Origin: Clavelina lepadiformis | Taxonomy: Eukaryota > Chordata > Ascidiacea > Aplousobranchia > Clavelinidae | Length of the DNA: 64,000 bases | Assembly: GCF_947623445.1 (NCBI RefSeq) | Contig: NC_135243.1 | Span: forward strand, 9,054,501 to 9,118,500 | Reading direction: 5' to 3' | Shown here: in pieces, positions 47,161 to 60,800 of the stretch | Layout: every line of letters begins with the position of its first letter | Numbering within the stretch: position 1 is the first letter of the stretch | Notes under the pieces: model-generated | The model's database searches: none | What the model was told of the DNA's origin: nothing | Seen by the model: the letters and a program-made list of their open reading frames with translations, nothing else | Program-made: the position numbers and the translations under genes

Positions 47161-50100
47161 ATGTTTGACTTTACGTTTGCTGCGTTATTTTTGGTGACTT
47201 TTGTGGGAGTTTATTACTGGTATCGCCGCCCCAAAAATTTCCCACCAGGTCCAAGGGGAATCCCGTTTTTGGGGGTCGTTCCTCTTCTTGGAAAATGGCC
47301 TGAAAGGCAATGTAATGAATGGAAAAAAAAGTATGGACCAGTCTTTTCAATTCGCGTGTTGGGGAGAGAAGAGTGGATAGTATTAAACGACTTCGAATCG
47401 ATTAATCAAGTACGTACAAATCGTTAATTATATTAAACGTTTAGGTCTGAGCTTGGTTTAAGTTTTGCCATGTTAGAGAATGATGAAAAGGTATTTCGAA
47501 TTTTGTCACACTTGTTTTAAACGCTACCACTTTTCAATTTTACAGCCTTCATATAACTCGATTAATTTTCACATTATAGGCCTTTGCAACTGAAAAATAA
47601 CAACTCATAAGCCGACCGAACAGCATAAAGCCAAGACAAAAAACAATTAAAGAGGCATTTATGCCGCGATACTAATAGTTGTCGCTCAAATAAAGTCAAA
47701 AATAGTCATATTATTTGACGTCGCTTTTTCGAAAATTAATACGTAACTCGCAACACTTTGTTCCACGTGCAGTTATGTCCGCTTACAGTTTACGTAATAC
47801 TTTGACAATTGCTTCAGTGCTTCGTCAAGCAATCCAACAAGTTTTCGGGAAGACCTTTGTTTGAAGCTTTGGAAAAACTTATCCATGGGAAAGGTTTGTC
47901 ATTTTTAGATTATGGGCCATTGTGGAAATCACAAAGAAAATTTGGCCAGAAGAACTTTCGTGGGTGAGCAACTTTTCATACTTCTGATTACATATTTCCA
48001 AAATTGTTGCAAATTGCAAAATACCTTACTTACGCTTATAATTTTAAACAATTTTCTCCTGTAATTTTATCAACGCAGCCCGCAGAGAGTTTGCAATAAA
48101 TGTTAGGACGGAGCCCATAAAACAAAATGCAGTTTGTTCATAACATATTTTCTTATTACGGTACCGTGAGTTGTGTATTCCGTCATACTCACCAATTTTA
48201 AAGATCAAAAACGATTTGATTCCTTGGATTTCTAGTACATAAAGCAATCTGTGTTTAATCCTTGTGTGCTTTTGATTTCTATTGGGAGGTTTATCTTTTT
48301 GATTTTCTTTCCTTCTGATGTAGCCTAAATCTCTTAATCAGAAACAAAATTACAAGTAAACCAGAAAGCTGTAAATATGGAGTAGAATATTACGCATCTT
48401 TTGTATAAGGATCGAAATTGAAAGAAAGGGTGTGGATAGCTGTGTTAACGATGAAGTGCCATTTCTGTTGGAACGCTTGCGAGCCACTGATGGAAAAGCA
48501 TTTGAAATAATGGTTAGATTATACTTACAGATCTGCGTGTGAAAATATGTCGTTGGGATGTCGCTTTTATTCATATGTTTTTATTTTAGAGCATATTGCC
48601 CAAGTCATCATGCAATGTACTTTGCAGTATTATCATGGGGAAAAGATATGAATATGATGATGATACATTATGCACATTGGTAAAGTTATTTTCTGACGTG
48701 TAAGTGATCCTTCAATTTGATCAGTTGCTTAAATATATTGCAAATGTCGATTAACGCAGCGGATCTCCATTCTTTACATAACCAGCACTGTTTACATTAT
48801 AAAACCGTATTTTTGCATTTCAAGTAGCAGTAATAATATTTTACGAAATTCATGGCACAAAATTTTGTAAAACGTGCCAGATTAGCATCTCAGGCGTGTG
48901 ATTGCATCAGAGATGTATGCACTATTTTCACTAGGAGCATGAGCTTTGATAGCAAACGTTGCTGAAATTTTCTAGTGCGGTTGAGATCAGCTTAGCATTG
49001 AACTTCACCAATAGCTGCCATTATGTAGTTAGCCTATGCAATTAACTGTACACTCGGCTAGAAAGTTTGTTTTCGAATATTAAAAATACTTGTAAAAACT
49101 TGCTTAGACATTTATGCATCGCAGAAAAACTGAGATGATGTGATTGCGGACAGCGAGTGTGATTGTTGAAGCGCGAAACTGGACATTTAAATCCAATTTA
49201 AAGCGCCTTTTTGTTGCAAGTTACAACTAAGTATTTGTGACATTGTGACACATAGATCAACAATCGCGTTTCATAATAACATTTCTGAGGTTAGGTTGAC
49301 ATCATTACGCATATTATATAACTTTGATAGATGCAACCTTGACTGAAAAGGACGGCAGTTTTCCATGGGATATCGTGCCTGCAAAAACGAAAATTTTGGC
49401 TGGCACGGAAAGGTCAATTCTTTGTTTTTTATTATAATCGGCGCTCAAACAACCTACAGTACTTTGCGTTATTTCTTTAAAAATAAAATACATTAAATAA
49501 CAGCGCCATAACATACAGTAATCATCACGTCAAAATTTGCTTGTGAAAAAGACTGTCGATTAGTCATTAGTAGAACCATAGTCAACACATACATGTAGGT
49601 ATATGTTTTAATTATAATGGAAATAAATAATGGCAGTTATTGACATATTTTCACTTCTAGTCTGGTGTCGACCGCACCAGTATATTTGAGCAAAAGTTGA
49701 TAGTCTGACTACTAGTAAGATCTTTGAATTCATGCTACTAACTCGACTATATATATAGTCACCCTACCATGCTAATCTAACTTCAGAGATGTCGTTATGA
49801 CGTACTACTGCACTAAGTAGTCGGACTATTTTCATCATGACTTCTGGTTTATTCTGTGCCCACGAAGTAATAATACAGTATGGTTCATGCTAACTCTAGT
49901 CGGACTAACGACCGCTAGCATGACCATTAGTTCGTGCTGCTAGTGCGAACTGTTCAATGTTCATACGGCCGGAAGGATATGAACGAAATAATCCAAACTA
50001 GAATTTGCATGTAAACATTTAACGGGATCCGTAACGCACAACTGGCTAAAATCTACCAAAAAGTTTGAAGTTTTAGATTCTAAGTTTCAAAGTTTGGTAC

Positions 50101-53100
50101 GAGAAGTGAAGAAGGTCTTAGTGTGAATAACTGAGTTTATTTTTTGCTGGACTATCGCTTTAAATAACGAATTTTAGAAATACTTTTCAACAGATTCCAC
50201 AGCCCATTTGACAATTTCGTATCTCAGCTGATTATCTTTGCACCAAAATTAATTTACATCTATCCGTTCTCACAATCCTATAAAAAACTGAAGAAGGCGT
50301 TTAAGGATTTTGCAGGTGCCGGAAACTGACCGAATTGAATTATATTATCTAAAATATCATTGAATAATGGGTATCTGTCTATACTCGACGTCAAAATAGT
50401 GCAAAAATTGTACATAACTAAAGCCAGGGCCGAATTAATATTTTGATGGATCTGGGGCTATATGCTAATTAGAGGCCTATAATTCATTTCGTTCATTGTA
50501 CCAACCACAATTAAAATATAATAGCAAAAGTTATACCCGAAGTATTTATTTACTAAACACCCATTCAGATGACATGTTTTCTGGTTTTGTTTAATAACAT
50601 CATCGGTGTCAATTTTTTCCAAAATTTTGTTTTCAATGCAGAGTAGAGCTAAGGATTGAAACCTTTTCTGGCCCATAGGCGAACGCAATTGATTTTTACT
50701 CTTTTGAGCACTGAAAAGGATCGCTCGCCCGAACAATTGGAAATCATCAGACAAAGACACATTCTTAACACAACAGATACTTTAGGAAATGCATACATGA
50801 ACTCATTTTCATTGATAAAACTAAACATCTCAATTTCTTTACTGCATTCACTGTGAAAATGGTGCCGTTTTTAGCAGTGCATAAAAATGAATCATCTCTT
50901 CTGGCAGTGATTCTTGTAGATCATCTGAATAATAGTTAGTCAATGTTTTCGCACTCTTTTCCAATTTACAGTTAGACGTGGTGTTTAATTCTGCCAGAAA
51001 TGGTTCGTCACCCATGTGCTAGATGATTGTATTCTTTCATTATAACTTGCATTCCTGTATATTTTCCGCTCATGTTAGAAGCGTTGTCGAAAGATTGCCC
51101 TTTTGAGATCCTTGTCTTTTAAAAACTTTAAAAGAATGTCAGCTAATCGGTAAACAGTTTGCCCACAGATTGGTATAAACTTGAAAAATCGTTCCACAGG
51201 AACATCCGGTAAAACATAACGAAACACTATTGTTAGCTGGTCAATTTTGTGACTTCAGCTGTTGAGTCCAGATTTTTTTCATTTCAAGGATGTCAATAAA
51301 GTCCTAACATACACTTGATGAGAAATATGAAACGTGGCTTTTGCCTTTGTTCACTCGCTTTTGAATATGCTCAGCTAAAAACGTATCGTATTCTACCAAT
51401 ATCTCCAAAATTCCTAGGAAGTTACCATTTTATGGAGAACCAATCAACTCTTTACATCCGCCGAGTTGACTGAGTTAACTCTCTTGATGACAAGAATTGT
51501 ACCACGCTTAAAATTCGAGTCAGAATTTTACACCAATACTTTCTGTCAGATTCTTTTTGCTCTTCAAAAGCTTTGCTAATGCTCGACTTTTTTACCCTTC
51601 GAAAAATGTATATGGAAAAACAACGCAATTAAGTGCTTTTCAGAAGATTCGTACCTGGCTAAGTCGCGTTGTGCATGTTTTCAATCGCCGTAACCAACTA
51701 ATGTCAGCATAATTTCGTCAGAGTCAAATGTAAAAAGTTTACACAAAAAGCAGTAAAGTGATTTTTGTTGAAGGTGAATAGCACAACCGATTCGACACCC
51801 TGATCTGTGCTTTATCACAGGACTTTATTTGCCGTATAAAATCATATCACATGACTTGCCGGTAAAATTTTGCAAAATAAAAATTAGTCCTCAAATAAAG
51901 CAAAAGCCTTGACGTTCATAAAGATTTGAAATGAAAATGAAATTCCGGGATTTGAATAAAATGAATTCTAGTATCAGGATAAAAATCAGAGGATTTCCCG
52001 GACTCGAAGGTCTATAGTTTTTCTACTAAGATCACATCAGTTGCTCTTAGTAACTTTTATCTGTGGGCCTGGGGCTGCAGCCTTGTCATAATCCGCCTTA
52101 ATCCGGCCTTGAGTTTAAAGCATTTTGATTAAATACTTAACTTACGGTAAATATCAATTCCTAAACTAACCCAAACGTTTAGTTATGTAAATATATTATT
52201 TTTATGTTGACAATCTTTATTTTTGTAAAGTTATCTATTAATTATGTAGTGAGTTTGTCCTGTTCTATCTATACACTCACGCGTTCCCATGATAATGCAA
52301 GATATCAAGTTACTAAAAATGGATAATTATTTACAGAGATAACCAATAAAGTGATCACTGAGCATGAGGAAACGTTCGACAAAAAACATCCGAGAGATTT
52401 TATCGATGCTTTTTTAAAGAACATGAAAGAAGGAATCGATAAGAATTTTGATGTAAATTCAAATCTTCTTGCTAACCAAGAGAAATAAGTTTTATTATGT
52501 GATATAAGTTTCAGTTTCAATATCTTTGCACATGTTTTGAAGTAGGCATAACCAGAAGTTAGATCAATTAATTGGATTTGTTGTCAATGGTTAAATACAT
52601 TGCACTTGTATACAACGTTTGGACGTACTTTCTCAAACGAACTACTATCGCTTATAAACCTTTTGTAGATCGAGCAGCTTTGTATGTACTTACGAGATAT
52701 ATTTGAGGGCGGAATAGAAACAACAACAGACACTATAAACTGGTCCTTGATATTTCTGCTTCATTATCCTGAGATTCAAACAAAAATACGAGAAGAAATT
52801 CAACAAATTGTAGGTAAGTTAACAAAACACTCGATAGATGTGCTGCCCATTTATATTGTTATCTCCATAACACAAAGAAGCTTGTGTACATGTATTTCTT
52901 CTTACAGGCCCTTCGGGTTCCGTAAGAATGTCTCACAAAGATGACATGCCATACACAAAAGCTTTTATTGAAGAAACCATGAGATTCGCAACAGCTACTC
53001 CATTAGGCTTTCAGCACAAAACAAACAAGGATGCCGAAATCAACGGATATATTATACCTAAAGGCACCACGGTATAAAATAATTTTGGGCGAAAGTTACA

Positions 53101-53722
53101 ATGAACTTGTGTCTTTTATTAACAGTAAACAGATTATCAGAAAAATTAAGTTTTGCTTTAGTTGTACCTGTAAACATGTTTTGTCGTACGTTAAATATGT
53201 TAGCATCAGTAACACAAACAAGACATAAACCACTGTTGCACAAAAGATAACATTTGATGACTTTAAATGGAGCTTTTAATTTTCTGATGTAATGCAAAAT
53301 CAAAATTTAATTTTGTTAATTACTAACAATTACAGATTTATTTGTAACAATTTTTTTAACAAATTATCGTTTGTTTTCGCTTCAAGTAAAAGGAACAAAA
53401 TTTTTAGGTGACGCCCAACATATGGGCGGTTCACAACGATCCTAAGTACTTTGAGGAGCCTGAGAAATTCAAACCTGAGCGTTTTCTTGATGAGAAAGGT
53501 AACTTCGTCAAGTCTGAGCACGTCATTCCTTTTTCGGTTGGTCCACGTCGTTGTGTGGGTGAGCACATTGGTCGGATGGAGATATTCATTTTCCTTGTAT
53601 CGATGATTCAGAAATTCGAGATTTTGCCGGATCCTGAGTCAAAAATCCCTTGTTTAGATGATGGTTTCAATGGCCCTACTTTTGTTCCTTGTCCTTACAA
53701 ACTTATTTTTCAAAAACTATAA
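47161..53722 (+). CDS. CYP2-clan cytochrome P450 (E), nine exons, complete
   Basis: Predicted ER-anchored monooxygenase, close paralogue of C. Exons: 47161-47409, 47818-47963, 48410-48512, 48590-48699, 50194-50315, 52337-52452, 52669-52813, 52908-53071, 53408-53722; 489 residues with all phases matching and all introns GT-AG. Anchor, PPGPRG hinge, I-helix GGIETT (E299/T300), ExxR (E353-R356), PERF and the haem loop FSVGPRRCVG (C434) are intact, so it is the better preserved of the C/E pair. Exon 5 uses the acceptor CTTTTCAACAG, 33 bases downstream of the position used in A and B. Intron 5 holds a hAT relic at the same place as in C. Intron 1 lacks the fold-back element seen in C. It diverges from gene B. 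Confidence 0.9.
50425..52111 (-). mobile_element. Degenerate hAT transposon in intron 5 of P450 E
   Basis: Same insertion as 26266-29023: ends CAGGGCCGAATTAA and TTAATCCGGCCTTG, with the same flanking TAAAGC. Minus-strand LALLCIENKILEKIDTDDVI near 50620-50680 is the C-terminal tail typical of hAT transposases. The copy is about 1.07 kb shorter than in C. Relative to C the missing block runs from about 26838 to 27910, with the junction after GCCAGAAA. Confidence 0.82.
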
Positions 53723-53956
53723 CTAGTTGCATTGTCGCATTCGGGTAACACTTGCTGTAATTAAAACACTTACTGGATTAATCTTTTTGTTGCATGACTG
53801 GATGGCATACAGTTACTTTTGTTAAGCAAAATGCATTTTGCTGTCTATGTTTGTAGCTTGCGTTTCGAACCAGTTCCTAAACTTATAAGTTAGACCGAGT
53901 TTGTTGCCCAGTTAGATAACTAAGCACCTGTGTCAGTCAACATCGCTCAGTTAGAT

Positions 53957-53962
53957 AATAAA
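53957..53962 (+). promoter_or_regulatory. Possible polyadenylation signal of P450 E
   Basis: AATAAA about 235 bases after the stop codon of P450 E, followed within 30 bases by a run of T (53988-54003). Confidence 0.4.
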
Positions 53963-54490
53963 GTGGTTGAGCTGAAAGCATAGGCCTATTTTTTTTTTTT
54001 TTTGATAATTGTTATTTAGATACTTTTAAACAAAAATGCAGTTTTGATTTGGTTTTAAAGCATGTATTTATATATATTTAGTAGGGAAAGTCGTTACACT
54101 ATGTCATGAAAATAATTGTAACTGCTTGGGCCATGTAGCCTACATTAAGTAGAATTTGGATGAATGCACGAATTAGGAGACACAAATTTATTTACATAAG
54201 AAGGACGAGGCTATGAAGGAAATCTAATTAACTATTTTGGGAAGTAATAGTCTCTAATCAGTTTTCATATTTGTGCTTGTTCTTCAAATAAAATCGCTGA
54301 CATTTAAGTTCGTCGTTTCAAGCCTGATTTAGTTCAGCTTTGTAACAGGCTACGGTAGGTAATTGTAGTCTATACTCTACCTATTTATAATATTTATAAA
54401 CTGTTTGGTCAGACCGGGCGACTTTGTAATGAAAAGGGTTATAAATTCTTGTCCATACTGCTTATATTTATTGGGAACGGTAGATACTCT

Positions 54491-54592
54491 TAAGGCAGCT
54501 AAGGTAATTCTAATCTATAAAAAGGGTGATGCCAAAGATTGTAAAAACTACAGACCTATCATTCTGCTATCGCCTATCAAAAATTTTGGAAA
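54491..54592 (+). mobile_element. LINE reverse transcriptase fragment
   Basis: A plus-strand frame encoding AAKVILIYKKGDAKDCKNYR, followed by PIILLSPI. This is the start of the non-LTR RT domain (family consensus resembles A-VIPI-KKGD---NYRPISLL). Only about 35 codons remain; nothing further of RT is recognisable downstream. Confidence 0.75.
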
Positions 54593-55029
54593 CGTTTATG
54601 CTTGTTGGAGTGGAAAAATGTTTAATGATTTTGCCTAATGTCATCCACGAATAGTTTTAGACCTAAATAGCCTACTTTTCAGGTTTAGGAATATCAGCTT
54701 TAAGATGCCAGGGTCTTGCCATGACGCTGCAGTTTTAAAGGAGTCGAACTTTAAGAACGCCAAAACAGTTCTTGTTAAGGTCTGTATAATGTTTACTTCA
54801 CGCTTGCAAACTTCTTTGTCTGACCACTAAATTCAAAAAATCCTTTAACGTAAACAATATTTTTGCAATCTTTTTTATATGCTTGGAGCCATATTTGAAT
54901 AAACAAAGATGAAACTCCATTGATGTTAGCTGGTGACGCAGCTTAACCTTTACTTTCGTGGCTTATAAATAAAACCTTACGTTAAAATTTAATAATTTAC
55001 CCCTAGCTGGTGAAAGTGACAGCCATGAC

Positions 55030-55450
55030 TCCACTCCTCCACCTACAGTACCACCAATAGCTCGGAAAAAATAAAAATATCTAAACTTTGATGAATATAT
55101 ATACAATGACGCTAATATATACAAAAAATGCTGTAGTGTTGTAAATTTTAACGTTAGAAGTGTAAACAAAAATTTAGACAAACTTTATGAATTCTTAACT
55201 TCATCAGAAAATCCACCAGCCTTAATATGTGTATCTGAAGCTAAACTTAGCAAGGACCCAGTAATGTAGAATTAAAAGACTATTTCTTAACTCGTAAGGA
55301 CTCAAATTCTATATAGGCTACAAAAAAGTCTGAACTATGAATTATGAGGTGACCTGCAGTTTGAAACCTTAGAATGTGAAAACCTATTTATTGAAATTAA
55401 ACTTCATAAAAAAGTGGTACCGTAGGAGTGGTAGCCTATATAGACACTCC
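55030..55450 (+). mobile_element. LINE endonuclease fragment
   Basis: Plus-strand relic of the apurinic-like endonuclease that opens LINE ORF2. FNVRSVNKNLDKLYEFL is followed by PPALICVSEAKLS (55138-55262). After a frame break come DLQFETLECENLFIEIKL and VGVVAYIDT (to about 55445). In an intact LINE this domain precedes the RT. Here the RT piece at 54491 lies upstream, so the two are separate or rearranged fragments. Confidence 0.7.
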
Positions 55451-56742
55451 CAGTATAACCATGAAGTAACTTTTAACACTCAACTCATAACTATTTAGGA
55501 TATTTACTGCACTTACTGCAGATCGCTTTTACATAATTTCAAGATGAAAGACTGGAACCAGTTACTGGATTGAAACGTCGCCACCAGCGCCACTCAAGTC
55601 TTCAGCTTCGGATCAAGTGGGTTTCCTTTCAGCACTACCATCTTTTGGACAGCATTGGCACCTTTTTCCATACGTCACTCTCAATGTACCAGAGAAGTTT
55701 CCCTCTTGCAACGAGCAGTAGGCCTATTGTCATCACATCTTCCAAAGATTAATTAATTATCGTTGGTGTGCATTCTTGCTGTACAAACTCGGGCTAAATA
55801 ATCAACAACGCCCTTCCTTAGTGCTATGGCCACCAGAAACCGGACTCTTGCGGGGATTTCTTTTACGATGAGTTTTCTTTTCCCATCCACTGATGCAAAG
55901 CATTGAAGCAATTTTACTTCATCAGTTTGTTTGAACACACCACTTGCTCATTAGCTTAATTTTCGCTTTTTCAACTTATGTTTTATGGATTTAACTAATC
56001 ATTATACGTTTAGTGGCCGTGCTAGTTATTACTAGTAATTATTAACGTTAATTTTCTTGTGCACGTTTTAAACCTTTTCGGCTTTGTAACTTTTTCCTGT
56101 TCATTGGTCCATGTTAGTAACAACTGGTTTGATTTTTCGTCCCCACGGTGCTGTTGTTGAAAAATAAAGTGATTGATTTAATTACGAAGATGTTCAAAAT
56201 TTTGCATATAATAATGACCGGTTCGGCCAACAGAGCTATGTTTTTACACGATAATTTAGTGTGCATGCAATTTAGTGTAAATTGTGAACGCGTTGGCATT
56301 TTGTGAGCGAGTTTGGGATATACTAACGCGTTGAAAGAAGTGAATTGTGAGTCACATTCTGACACATAAGCTTCGGTTTCATACCTTGATTCATGCCCGA
56401 TCTGATGAATCCCTAGTTTATACGATGTCTATAAGTTGTAATGAACGATTTTTATGGCTCTTCAGCAATCATATGACACAGACATAAATAAATTACTCGA
56501 CGGAAAAAACACCATCACGCAAAGCAAAGTTTAACCTAACCTATGCTACAGGCTGTACAAGTACATGAAACTAAAACTTTGTTAAACAGATAGATGACAA
56601 CAATTTTTAAAGTGAAACAATCTGCTAGGAGCGTACAGTTATACAAAATAGTTAAAGTAAGCAAATCAGCTGAGCAAAAAGGTTGAAGGCAGGAAGCACA
56701 AATGCGGCATTCCCATCACCAATGGCCCCTGTATGGAAAGAT
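55451..56742. other. Non-genic stretch
   Basis: No exon or RNA gene supported. It may contain more decayed LINE sequence, but no motif could be placed. Short frames on both strands lack domains. Confidence 0.35.
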
Positions 56743-56743
56743 G

Positions 56744-56845
56744 GGGTCTAGTATACAAGAGCACAACCAGATTACGTCACAATTCGAGTATCTGGGGTCT
56801 GGTTTCCAAAGGTATCCTGTGGTTGCGCACTTGCATACTAGACCC
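56744..56845. repeat. Short inverted-repeat element
   Basis: The left arm starts GGGGTCTAGTATACAAG and continues AGCACAACCAGA. The right arm, read inverted, is GGGTCTAGTATGCAAG followed by TGCGCAACCACAGGA. This gives an imperfect inverted repeat of about 28 bases around a spacer of about 45 bases. It looks like a miniature inverted-repeat transposon; no target duplication is evident. Confidence 0.65.
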
Positions 56846-57691
56846 AGAAAGCATAGGTCCGATGCACAACGTAGCTAGCCTATGTGGTGCACAAAATGGG
56901 TCAAAAAAAATTCTTTGCAAGCTAAGTAATTTAAGCTAAGTAACTTAACAATGGAAAATGTCGACCCACTTTAATTCGTTTTCAAATTTCAATTGCATTT
57001 TTACATCGGATTGTAAAGATTTCACTACGGTAAATAGCGCATGAAGTTTTTTACGTACCATAGAAAAATAATGAAAATGTGTTTACAAGTTTTCATTTGA
57101 CAATGGTTCAAGTCCTGTGTGCAAGACTTGTTCGATATCGATAGTCAGCGAAGCATGCGACATCAAATGAGTAAGAGTTTGCATGGTATCTGTGGCGCAT
57201 GTAACTAACATAATTTATATTTTCTGCTAGTTTATTTTTCAAATTTTGCTTGAAATGCCTGGCAAAATTACATGTGTAACGCACGGCAGATACCAAACTT
57301 TTACGCATTCCCATGTGGCCTACATGGAGTGTGATCAGCGTTTCTCTTCCACGATGAGCATCAAAACCACGAGTCGAAATCGTCTTGAAACTCATGGACA
57401 CGATTTCCGATACGTTATGAACTCAATTGCACCCCACCTAGATCAGTTTGTGGAGAAGAAACAATTGCCACCATCTCATTAAATTTTACTGTGTTAGTGT
57501 GTGTTATTAGTAATCAGGGTTGACTTAGCCCGTTGTGGTGATTTTTTTTGTCATTAACTTGAACTTCTTCGAGAGTGGAGTGCATTTGTTTCGAAATTAC
57601 CGGGCCAACTTATTTGCTAATCCGGCCCGTTAGCAATCCTATATACATTTTGAGTAAAGTTAAGTTTTTCGATAATTTGTTGGTACGCAAC
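56846..57691. other. Upstream flank of the V-ATPase gene
   Basis: No gene supported. Overlapping frames on both strands at 57108-57482 (97 and 78 codons) have no known motif. Confidence 0.4.
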
Positions 57692-57738
57692 AAGATCATA
57701 GAACCTCGAGGTGGTAATAAAAAGGTTGAGAGCCACTG
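57692..57738 (-). mobile_element. hAT-type MITE end near the V-ATPase start
   Basis: Read on the minus strand it starts CAGTGGCTCTCAACCTTTTT, a common terminus of non-autonomous hAT elements. It lies about 90 bases before the V-ATPase start codon, so it may contribute to the promoter or 5' UTR. The other end was not found. Confidence 0.5.
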
Positions 57739-57827
57739 CCATATAGGCTTACTAAGTCTTATAATTTTTGATGCTTTAGGTTTTTGTAGACTGTAGGAAA
57801 TTTTTAAAAACTGCATACAGTTACATA

Positions 57828-60800
57828 ATGGGTTCATTTGATCTTTCCGAAATATTCTACAATGTGGACAGTGGATACCTAGAAGGACTGATAAGGGGTT
57901 TTAAAAATGGAATTCTTCGACAAGAGGATTATCGTCACCTAACTCAATGTGACACATTGGAAGGTACCTATAGTTACATATAAGTTAAACAGGACATTGT
58001 CCAAGCTTTTTTCTGCAGTTTGAATGAAAACGACATTAATCAGTTTTTGTGCAACTGGTGAAGAGGTCGTGAAGAGCTTGCTTGTAATCATTGATAATAG
58101 GTCACTTACAACACCTCTTAGTCACTTACAAGATTTTCCACGTCCGAATAAAACATTCTAAATAATAATCATACAAACGCATTAAGTTATTACATTGTGA
58201 CACTATTAAACACCATTATTTATTCACAATAAATTTTCCTAAATGAGCTCGTTGGCTCTGAGTCGCAAGAGCACAGAGATAAAAGAGCCGCATACGGCTC
58301 CAGAGCATTGAACATTAACATTAAAATCCAAAAAAATATTTTTATCATGGTGCCATCCCTAAGATCAGGGTTTCGAAACATTTAGCATTAAATCCTGAAA
58401 TTTCAAGGGGAAGCACTGTTATTGTTAAATTAAATTTTATTTTAATATAAAAAATACAATTAATAATCGAATCCTACCAAGTTTTATCATTTTACCATGA
58501 AAAGCTGTGGATGTTAGAAGCATAAAAAGAAGAAAAGGGCTCCCTCAAGTGGCAAAAGTGCCAAAATTTCAAAGGCCTATATCTTAAAATCCAGTTAAGC
58601 TAGAACGCTGAAATTTTGTTTGGGTTGTATTAATCCTTCTACCCTATCACAAACATGAATCCTTCTACCCTATCAAAACATGAAACATGACCCATACCAA
58701 CACATGAATTTTTTGGTAATCAAAATAATGGTAATTACAAGGAAGTAATCTTGATAGAAGTCAGTGCTTAGTTGAAGTTTGAAAACAATTAAAAATACTT
58801 TGTGTATGCTGTATATATATATATATATATATATTTTACAAAGTTAAAGACTTTGCTGATTGTGCTAGTAAGATGAATACATGGTAAGGTATTTTGAAAC
58901 AACTATAAACCCCTAGCGCCACCTATACCTACTCGTCTAGCTTATGTCCTTACTCCTTATTGCATGATCTGTTTCAATCTTGTATAGTTGTTTTGACCTA
59001 GTTATGAGGTATGTGCTTATGCTGTGTTTCTTTATTGTTGTGTTGGGTCATATTATTTATTGACCAAGGTGGCCAGTACCGTCGTACCGAATTACTGCAC
59101 CGCGGTACTTTTTCAGTATTGATATCAGTGTAAAGTACCAAAACCCTGTTCTTAATTACTTTTTTCTAGAACCTTAATTCGGTCTGGATTCTGTACTTTT
59201 GAAGTAATCATATCAACGTTTCGGTGGACTCCTTTTATATTTTTTGTACAGTTTTCAAAAGGTTGTTTTAATTGAACATTAATGCCAGCCACAATCAGTG
59301 AGGTAACATATGTTTTATCCTGGAGTAATCAGCAACCTGTAGCTGGCCCTAAAGTCTGGAAAAAATTGCACTTGCAGCGGGACCTGTTATCGGAAAAGTA
59401 CCGGTATCGACAGAGTACAGACAAAATATTAACTGTAACTACTTTATTAAACAGTACTGTCAGTACATTTTTAATGGTTTTATTTTTTACATTTTTTAAG
59501 TACTGGTACAGTGATATTATTATCCAAGGTACTTTAAAAGTTTCGACTGCCCACCTTCGTTTGGTGCAGATTTAAGTACTTCAAAGTCTAACTTTGAATT
59601 TTGATTTGAACTTTAGATTATATCATTTTAAGCTCTGATGTGCAGGAAACCTTACACCAGTAGACAGGTTACGTAGCCTCTGCTTTTTTAGCTGTATACA
59701 CACACACATGGCAAGCAGAAACACCCAAAGCAGGGTGGTCCAAAACTGAGAGCATGAAGGGCCATATTAAGGTTTAAGGAAAACATTGCGTACCGCAAAT
59801 GGAGAAACTCCAATGTTAGCAAAGGTCTGAGGTTGCTGTTCTAATCGACTTGGTGCTGTGCTGCATGACTAACATCGCACTCTTTGATACTTTCTACTTG
59901 CTTGCGACTCTGCTCGCAACAAAAAGTTAAAATCATCGCACATATCTATTGTCCCACAAAACTGTGACAATAGCGATGTGGCCAATGCAACTCATTTAAA
60001 CAAAAGCAGGTGTATTTTAACAATTGTGGATTTTGCACTGGAAAATACAGTGAATTAAAATTCAAAAATATTTGCGGGCCACAAAAAATCTGTCCACGGG
60101 TGACATGGAGCCCGCGTTCCAGGGCTAGGAACACCCTAACTTTAAGGACCAGAATAACGTAATTATATGCAGTATAATTATTTTTGCTTTGACAAACACC
60201 CTTACCAATCAGGCAGTAACTGCAGTATTTATTTTAACAGAGTCATGCCATTGTGCGTTTTATTTTTCAATTTAGTGCCATCATAACATTAATGTACAGC
60301 TTTTGATCAAGGTTTATTAGACATTTGCATTTTATTATAGCACTTGTATCATTGCTGTTAAATATACACTTATATTCTGTCTTTTGTGAAGATTTGAAAT
60401 TGCATCTCCAAGGAACAGACTATGGGAATTTTTTGGCCAATGAACCTTCACCTCTTACAGTTTCAGTCATTGACGACAAACTACGTGAGAAACTTGTTGC
60501 TGAATTTGAATATATTCGTAACCATTCCTACAAAGAATTGGGAGTTTTTCTGGATTTCATCAAGTATGTGAATGTTTACAATTTCCCCTCCTTTTTTTGT
60601 AGTTTTTTGTTATTACTTTTTCAATTTGTATCTATTTTAAACCTTGACATATTGTAATGGCACTTGTCTTGTACATCGTACTGCAAACACATTCAATTGG
60701 AAGTCAGTTTGTGCTTTTTTTTCCAATGGTGTTATGTACTGGACAGCAGTGTTGTAAAATTTTCCAGATACAGTTACATGATTGATAACATCATTCTGCT

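Noticed and set aside
56114..56365. 83-codon minus-strand frame as a gene
   Set aside because: No motif, no splice context, and it overlaps nothing conserved.
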